Positions 58,119 through 64,000 of a stretch of 64,000 bases of DNA are shown here, in pieces (the stretch's first letter is position 1; each line of letters starts with the position of its first letter). Position numbers and translations under genes: made by a program. The notes under the pieces are model-generated. The model was not told the DNA's origin, did no database searches, and saw nothing but the letters and a program-made list of their open reading frames with translations. Source of the DNA: Prunus persica (lineage: Eukaryota; Streptophyta; Magnoliopsida; Rosales; Rosaceae); NCBI RefSeq assembly GCF_000346465.2, contig NC_034016.1, positions 5,035,606 to 5,099,605 of the forward strand, in the 5' to 3' direction.

Positions 58119-58561
58119 TCAAGGCCAGTTTGGCATTGCTGTGTTGTGAAAATAATCGCAGTCAGATTTGCTGTGAGAGAAATCAGCTGTGAGACAAAGC
58201 AGTTTGGCGTTTGGTAAACTTTTTTTTTAAAGTGCTGTTTGTACAATAATAAGTTTCTGAGTGTTTGGTAAATTTGTTGTGAAAGTGCTGTGAGTAGTGT
58301 ATAATGACTAAAAAGGGCATTATCTTGAATTGGCTTTTCTGTTTATGTGTTTGGTAAAAGGAAAAGCACTTTCATTTTATCTTTTATATATATATATATA
58401 TTTGGTATTAAATATGTTTCTATCAAACCCTAAATTTTTTTTAAATTATAAAATAAATAAAGTTTCCATTAAAAACAAATATATTGTAAAAAATATGGTC
58501 ATAACAAAAATTAAGCTAGTCATAAACAAGCAATCATATACATTCTAAGTAGATGAACTCA

Positions 58562-59598
58562 TTAAACTTGCAGTATATGATTTCTCAATGCCTCCATTTC
58601 TTGTGTTGCAGGACCATCTTCTTGTTGTGCATTAACCTCAATCTCAATCTCATCACCTTGAATACCATTTAGGTCATCTTCACTTTCATCAAAATGACAA
58701 TCACATTTGGCATGTCTTCTTATATAGTTATGAAGTGCCATGGTTGCAATAACGATTTTTACTTGTTTTGCAAAAAGGATAACTAGGCATGTTTTGTAAA
58801 ATACTCCATCTCTTTTTCCATACTCCAAAAGTGCGTTCAATAACACTTCTAAGGGAAGAGTGTGCATGATTAAATACCTCTTTATGACCCATCGGTTGAA
58901 CACCCCTACGAAAATCAAGAAGATGATATCTTTCACCTTTATATGGTCCAAAGTAGCCTCTCATTTGTGGGTATCCTGTATCTACTAGATAATATTTTCC
59001 TGAAAAAGAAATTTAATTGATTATTCACAATGTTAAAAACTTAAATATAAATTATATAAATTTTTTTCTTTAGATAGAAATAATACCAAATGGAGATTTA
59101 GGAAAATTCAAACTTTGATCATGTAAAGCCGATAGAAATATCCTTGTGTCATGGGCCGTGCCTTCCTATCCAGCACATGCAAATATAAATTGCATGTCAA
59201 AATTGCATGTAGCCATCACATTTTGGGTAGGTATCCCTTTTCTACCAATAAATGGTATTTGATTAGAAGGAGATACTACAGCTTGGACATGAACACCATC
59301 TATAGCACCAATACAATCCTACAAGAGATAAAAAGACAAACATAATATTAATTATAATATAATAAAACATAGACAAATATTTAAGAGTAGTAGATGCAAT
59401 AGTTACCTTGAAATGAGGCATATATCTAGAATCCTGTAGGATTTCCTTTGGAGTGTTGCTAAATGCATTTTTCAATGGTTTAATTATATCCACAGCCAAA
59501 CGACATACAACATCAAGTAAGATACTAAGAAATTGAAGCTTGAGGTTAGGATCTTCCATGACAACAAACATCTCACTCTTTTCTTGAGCACAAAACAA
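58562..59598 (-). pseudogene. PIF/Harbinger DDE transposase, broken and truncated
   Basis: Exon pieces are 59407-59598, 59087-59318 and 58562-58999. The catalytic triad is visible: IDG (Asp at 59298-59300), HDTR (Asp at 59148-59150) and IERTFG (Glu at 58836-58838). LDVVCRLAVDIIKPL and the [12 protein letters not shown] region are typical of DDE_Tnp_4. An in-frame TAG at 59166-59168 falls where tryptophan is expected (AG*EGTAHD). A one-base frameshift in a T run near 58790 separates SYPF from the C-terminal part ([20 protein letters not shown]...). The N-terminal part is missing: its place is taken by text (SEMFVVMEDPNLKLQF) that belongs to the end of the Myb-like protein. Confidence 0.88.
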
Positions 59599-59599
59599 T

Positions 59600-60560
59600 T
59601 TAGTTGCAAACTACCACAACTTGCTACCACGCTCTGCCCCAGGTAAAGTTGCAACATCTTTCATCACTTCAGCAATACTAGTTCCTTGTGAAACTGTATT
59701 AGCCATTGATGTTCCAGTACTCCTACTCTCAACCACCTTAACAAGACGTTCAATTTGCAATGATAATTTTGCAGCACCTCCCATTTCCCCCCTCCTTTAC
59801 CTTTGTTCTCATTATTATCTTGAATTTTAAGTGACTGCTTAGTTCTCTTTTTTGGCGCATTATATTGTTTGTAGTTTGAGTGCTTTCAATTGGCACAGAC
59901 TCATTCGAATCACCATTAACTTCAAATGGATTGATACCATCATCACTTTCAACTGGAACTACACCAGATGAAGGTGCCCAAGAATGCTTATCAGTGGCTG
60001 TGACGTTAAAAAACATCCTATCTAACTTCTCCTCCATCTCAGGACTAATACCCTCAAATTGGAATCTTGCATATTTGGGTTCTGCCTGCATTACGACATA
60101 TACAAATATTATAATGAATTTTTAAACAAAGTTTTAAAAAAAAAATATGGATATCAATACTATATTAAAACAAGAACAAAAAATTCAAATGCCTGAATTT
60201 TATCTTGCCACCATTCATCAGATGCATTAACGGTATTCTTAGCGACGTTCCACCCAAGACCAGTTTCCTTCCCTTTTAGATCTTCCCATAATTTCCATTC
60301 TTTTTTCAGTAAATCCCACTTGTTTTTCAATTGTAATTTTTCATATGGTCTTCCTATCTCTTTACTAATATTTGTCACCAACCTTGCCCATCCAACTTTA
60401 TTAAAGTGAGTACCAGGACGATTACCTAGATCCACCTCCTTGATACAAAGGTCAATGAAGATGGCTATAGTTTGAGCATTCCACAATGTTGACAATTTTC
60501 GAGATCCACTTGCAACATTTTCAGTTGTGGTGAAGTTACTATTCTTCTTTGTCGTCCTAT
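59600..60560 (-). pseudogene. PIF/Harbinger ORF1, Myb/SANT-like protein, broken
   Basis: The exon at about 60195-60559 encodes a Myb/SANT-like domain: WNAQTIAIFIDLCIKEVDLG, HFNKVGWARLV, LKNKWDLLKKEWKLW and ASDEWWQDKIQ. A second exon (from about 60085 down) encodes the acidic linker (AEPKYARFQFEGISPEMEEK) and a conserved C-terminal helix region. A TAG interrupts it near 59610 (SKLW*FATKLF). ORF1 normally binds the element ends and helps import the transposase. Here its end runs directly into transposase sequence because of a deletion. Confidence 0.8.
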
Positions 60561-61860
60561 TGCAGCAAAGACATTATATATAAGCACAAAAGAAAATAAT
60601 AGGTATACAAGCGAATTACAAACAAACCAAATTATAGATAAGCGGCATAGAGACAAGGAAAAGAAAAACCAAAAGACAAGACAATAATGAAACATAATTT
60701 ACAACTAAGAAGAGTAAAACAGAATTGAAGAAACAATCTGCACCTTTAAGATATGCTAGAGCAAGGATCTCAAAGAGTAATGATACACACACAGAGAACA
60801 AAATAAACACCAACAGGATCTCTTTTGTTTATACGATATTTCCCAAATTATACAGAAATTGATAATTACTTCTTCCGACAATTGCATGCTGCAAGCCCAC
60901 AAATTGATAAGCTGACAACAAGAGGAAACTTAAAGGATGAAATATGAAATAAAACAATGACTCAAATTCAAAATAAAAAACAGAGCAAAGAAAAAAAATT
61001 ATGCACTAATTTACCAAATTGCACCCTTATGTATGCTTATAACTTCGTGCCACATTGAATAGTAATTATTTTATAGGACTTCTGCTATAAAGTCTCAGGA
61101 TCATTCTTTCCTAAGTGATGCTTAAACTAGCAGCACAATTTTATCACAGATCAGAATTTCAAAATTACGTTGGAATATTCAACACTGAAACTATATATAA
61201 AAACTAACATATATACACATATAACATAACAAACTGGAAATTATCAACCAACTACCTTAAGCCAGTGTAAGTAGCATAAAGGAGAACAGTGGAGGTATCT
61301 GCTCTGCAACTATCTTAAATGGAGGCAGTATGTGGAAGAAAATCGTAGGCAGTATGTGGAAGAGAAGGAGAGGAGTGATCTCTGTGAAGAGATGGCATGA
61401 AGAAGAACCAAGATAGTTAAAATCCTAAAAATTAAAGAGAAAAAGGGAAGAATGAAATTGAGAAGAAATAAACACAATATGTCTCTTACTTGAGTCTTGT
61501 GGCTTCTTAGGAGTGCGCTTCAATTGATCCAACAAGAAAAAAAATGGAGGAAGAATGGAAGAGAAGGAGAAGAGTGCTCTGTGGCTTGGGATAGAGAAGA
61601 CAGACGAAGAAGAGGAGAGGGTGAAATCATGTTGGGGTATTTTCGAAATATTTTAATTTTCATTAAACCCAGCGCTTCCTCAAATCTGATTATCGCATAA
61701 TCAGAAATTGAAAGCAGCTCATTAGTTGCTTTCCTTTATTGCTTTCTCCCACAACAATTTTTAATAATAAGTGATTTTATCACAGGTTACCAAATGGGTT
61801 GGGCTTCCCAAATTTTTTTTAAAATCACTTATCACCCCAAATAAGCAATGCCAAACGGGT
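60561..61860. other. Right non-coding arm of the Harbinger element
   Basis: No gene. AT-rich sequence between the transposon's ORF1 and its right terminal repeat. Confidence 0.5.
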
Positions 61861-61865
61861 ACTCA

Positions 61866-63056
61866 ATGTGTTGCCAAATATTCCAGCAGACCACGTGCTT
61901 TTCTTTTAATACAAGCAATTGTGACTAGACCTGTTGGCATTGGATAGAGTTTTAATTTTACTGCGAAAGATGAGACATGGTTGGTCGATCATTCCCATTA
62001 TGATGAAATTATCTATTTAAAAAAATTACCGATATTAAACTGCTCTCTTAAACTTCACAAATAGTTTACATATCAATCTCTAGCTTCAACAAACAGATTA
62101 AGGGGGGGTGTATTCAATTAAGATTTTAATAGATTGTAATTATAAGATTATAATGTAAAGGATTTCAGCCAAATTTGTAATTACAAGATTTTAATAGATT
62201 GAAATTACATGATTTTACTTATGATTTTAATAGATTGCAATTTCACTTAGGATTTTTTTGTATTCTCCAAAATAAATTTGCCCAGTGTAGATTGGATTCG
62301 GGTTAGCCACGTTCGCCCCATGACCACTCCCAGTTTTGTCAAGACTTGGACCAAAAATTGTGGGGTAAAAAAACACACTTTTTTTTAGCTTCTTGTGGCA
62401 TAATCTCATATTTGGTTTGCTTGTAGTTTTTTGGGCAACTGATACTTTCGGACCTGTACTCCTCCTTTATACTTCACCTTCATCTTTTCTCATCTTTTTC
62501 CTTTTTTTCTCTCTTTCTTCCTGGTTTTCTATATTCTTTTCTTTCCTTTTTCCTTCTCTTCTTCTTCCATCATTTGTTTTTTTTTTTTTTCCGTATTTGG
62601 CTTTGGTCAATTATTGACGTGCCCTTCAATGGAGGTAATGTGTTATACATATCACTTTATTCTTCTTTCAATATTGTCATCTCTGCTAACTCTCTGGCTC
62701 TCTCTCCTCCCTTGGCTTTCTTCTTCATCCATCAATTTCTCTATGGCCTCCTTCACCCTTTCCTTTCTCACCACCACCATAATCTTCTTATCCTCTACCC
62801 ACTTCACTTGAAATTCCACACCAACTCTCACTGCAATATTTAAATCTGTTCAACAAGTTTTTCATTCATAACTTGGAGGTCTGGGCAGCCAAATCCCCAA
62901 CTTTGTTGGTCTTTGTCCTTCAATACGACGACTCCTATGCCCCACAAGGAGTTAGTTTGCTGGGCTAGGTGATTTGACGTGCTTCCAGTCTGAAGACGTA
63001 CATTTGTTTTTTTATGCCTAGTCTGGTGTAGTTTTTTCAGTTATGTGTGTTGGTGG
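61866..63056. other. Spacer with a MITE-like fragment
   Basis: No gene. 62104-62275 begins GGGGGGTGTATTCAATTAAG and repeats GATTTTAATAGATTG-like words three times, as in some plant MITEs. No matching right terminus was found. The 62390-62880 frames are pyrimidine-rich artefacts. Confidence 0.35.
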
Positions 63057-63065
63057 TTCTTTTTA

Positions 63066-63473
63066 GGCTTAAATGTTAAAATAGTCCTTGTGTTTTATCA
63101 TGTTGGCCAATTTAATCATTGTGTTTTTAATTTGGCCAATTTGATCCCTGTGTTTAGGACCGTTAGGCAATGTGATCCAATCCGTTAAATTTATGTTTAA
63201 AAAATTTAAAAACTGTTTAAATATTAATAAAAAAAATAGATATATTTGAATTCAATTTAAAAATGGATAATTAAATAAGATCTAAAATTTTGGTCTGGGC
63301 TTTTAGTCCCCTTGTTACAAAATAATAATAATAATAATAAAATCTAAAACTAAAAGAAATTAAAATCAAAGGATGATACCACCATCCAATCTAGCCCCCA
63401 CCCCCACCACCCTTCTTTCTTCTCTTTTTCTCCCAACTCCCCTACCTCCTGAACACAAATCCTTCCCACCCCT

Positions 63474-63538
<65 letters not shown>

Positions 63539-63966
63539 CAACCCCTACCGCCTGACCATGTCCCAGCAAGATCTTCCCCAACCCCACCATTCCCTGGCCA
63601 TTTGTCCCATCCCCAACCGCGCCGCTCGGATCCTCTAGCCCACTCTGGTTGTCGCCCCACTCTCCCCCCTCCTTGATTATGCCCATCTTGTTTTTTTTTT
63701 CTTTCCTAACGTTATGTTTTGGTTTTAATGAAGTTTCAATATATTTTTGAATTAATTAAAAATTTTAAATCAATTTCAAATAAGTTTATAGGTTTTCAAA
63801 AAAAAAATAAAAAAAAATCGTTTATGTTTATTTAATGGCAATTTTAACAGAATGGACCACATTGGCTAATGGTCCTAAACACAGGGATCAAATTGGCCAA
63901 ATTGAAAATACAGGGATTAAATTGACCAACATGGTAAAACACAAGGACTACTTTAGCATTTAAGAA
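63066..63966. mobile_element. MULE-type MITE with long terminal inverted repeats
   Basis: Inverted arms of about 130 bp: the left starts GGCTTAAATGTTAAAATAG, and the complement of the right starts TTCTTAAATGCTAAAGTAG. Both continue through TCCTTGTGTTTTA.CATGTTGG and GGCCAATTTGATCCCTGTG. The 9-bp target duplication TTCTTTTTA is perfect (63057-63065 and 63967-63975). Long arms plus a 9-bp duplication indicate Mutator-like. There is no transposase; the core is pyrimidine-rich. Confidence 0.88.
63477..63535. repeat. (CT)n microsatellite inside the MITE
   Basis: About 29 CT units. Reading frames across it (Arg-Glu or Leu-Ser repeats) are artefacts. Confidence 0.95.
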
Positions 63967-64000
63967 TTCTTTTTATTGGTTCTTGCTGGGGGCAGTGTGT

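Larger units (their letters stand above)
58122..61862 (-). mobile_element. PIF/Harbinger transposon, 3.74 kb, defective
   Basis: Terminal inverted repeats are AGGCCAGTTTGGCATTGCT at the left and, complemented, GTACCCGTTTGGCATTGCT at the right; 13 of the inner 13 bases match. The flanking 3-bp duplication is TCA (58119-58121 and 61863-61865), fitting the TNA preference of this superfamily. Inside are the two expected genes on the minus strand, a Myb/SANT-like DNA-binding protein and a DDE transposase, both broken. Confidence 0.88.

Noticed and set aside
63350..63660. Arg-Glu repeat proteins
   Set aside because: Translations of a CT microsatellite within a MITE.

Overview
This is plant nuclear DNA. 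It has split laccase genes with GT-AG introns, several superfamilies of plant transposable elements, low gene density, AT-rich spacers and long microsatellites. A woody eudicot is likely. The Cassandra-type TRIM and the general repeat style would suit Rosaceae, but nothing here proves the family.

The only intact host genes I can support are three tandem laccases, all on the minus strand: lac1 (319-4859), lac2 (22247-26318) and lac3 (32875-37189). Each assembles from seven exons into an uninterrupted reading frame (569, 569 and 558 residues). Each has a signal peptide, all four copper-binding motifs, and a methionine at the type-1 copper axial position. lac1 and lac2 are recent copies lying in a segmental duplication (58-4993 and 22014-26434). 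lac3 is an older paralogue. They are probably secreted apoplastic oxidases of the LAC14/LAC15-like group.

Between lac1 and lac2 lie about 17 kb, mostly transposons. An LTR element (about 5269-15600) has no gag-pol but carries two degenerate antisense plant-mobile-domain (PMD) genes. A complete Cassandra TRIM (5527-6143) sits inside its 5' LTR. There is an assembly gap (16929-17028) and a non-autonomous CACTA element (18304-21458). Between lac2 and lac3 are CACTA-like sequence, a solo LTR (29843-31329) with a clear target-site duplication, and a BED-finger fragment.

Beyond lac3 there are no intact genes. The region holds direct and segmental duplications (about 39215-43200 and 47355-56860), a receptor-kinase fragment and a gypsy-type LTR. 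It also holds a Russian-doll nest: a 4.77-kb Ty1/copia element (50073-54837) inside the 3' LTR of a short non-autonomous copia-like element (48440-54916), itself inside LTR-like sequence. Then come a defective PIF/Harbinger element (58122-61862) and a long-TIR MULE-type MITE (63066-63966). Several insertions are delimited to the base by target-site duplications, two of them with an empty-site comparison inside the window.
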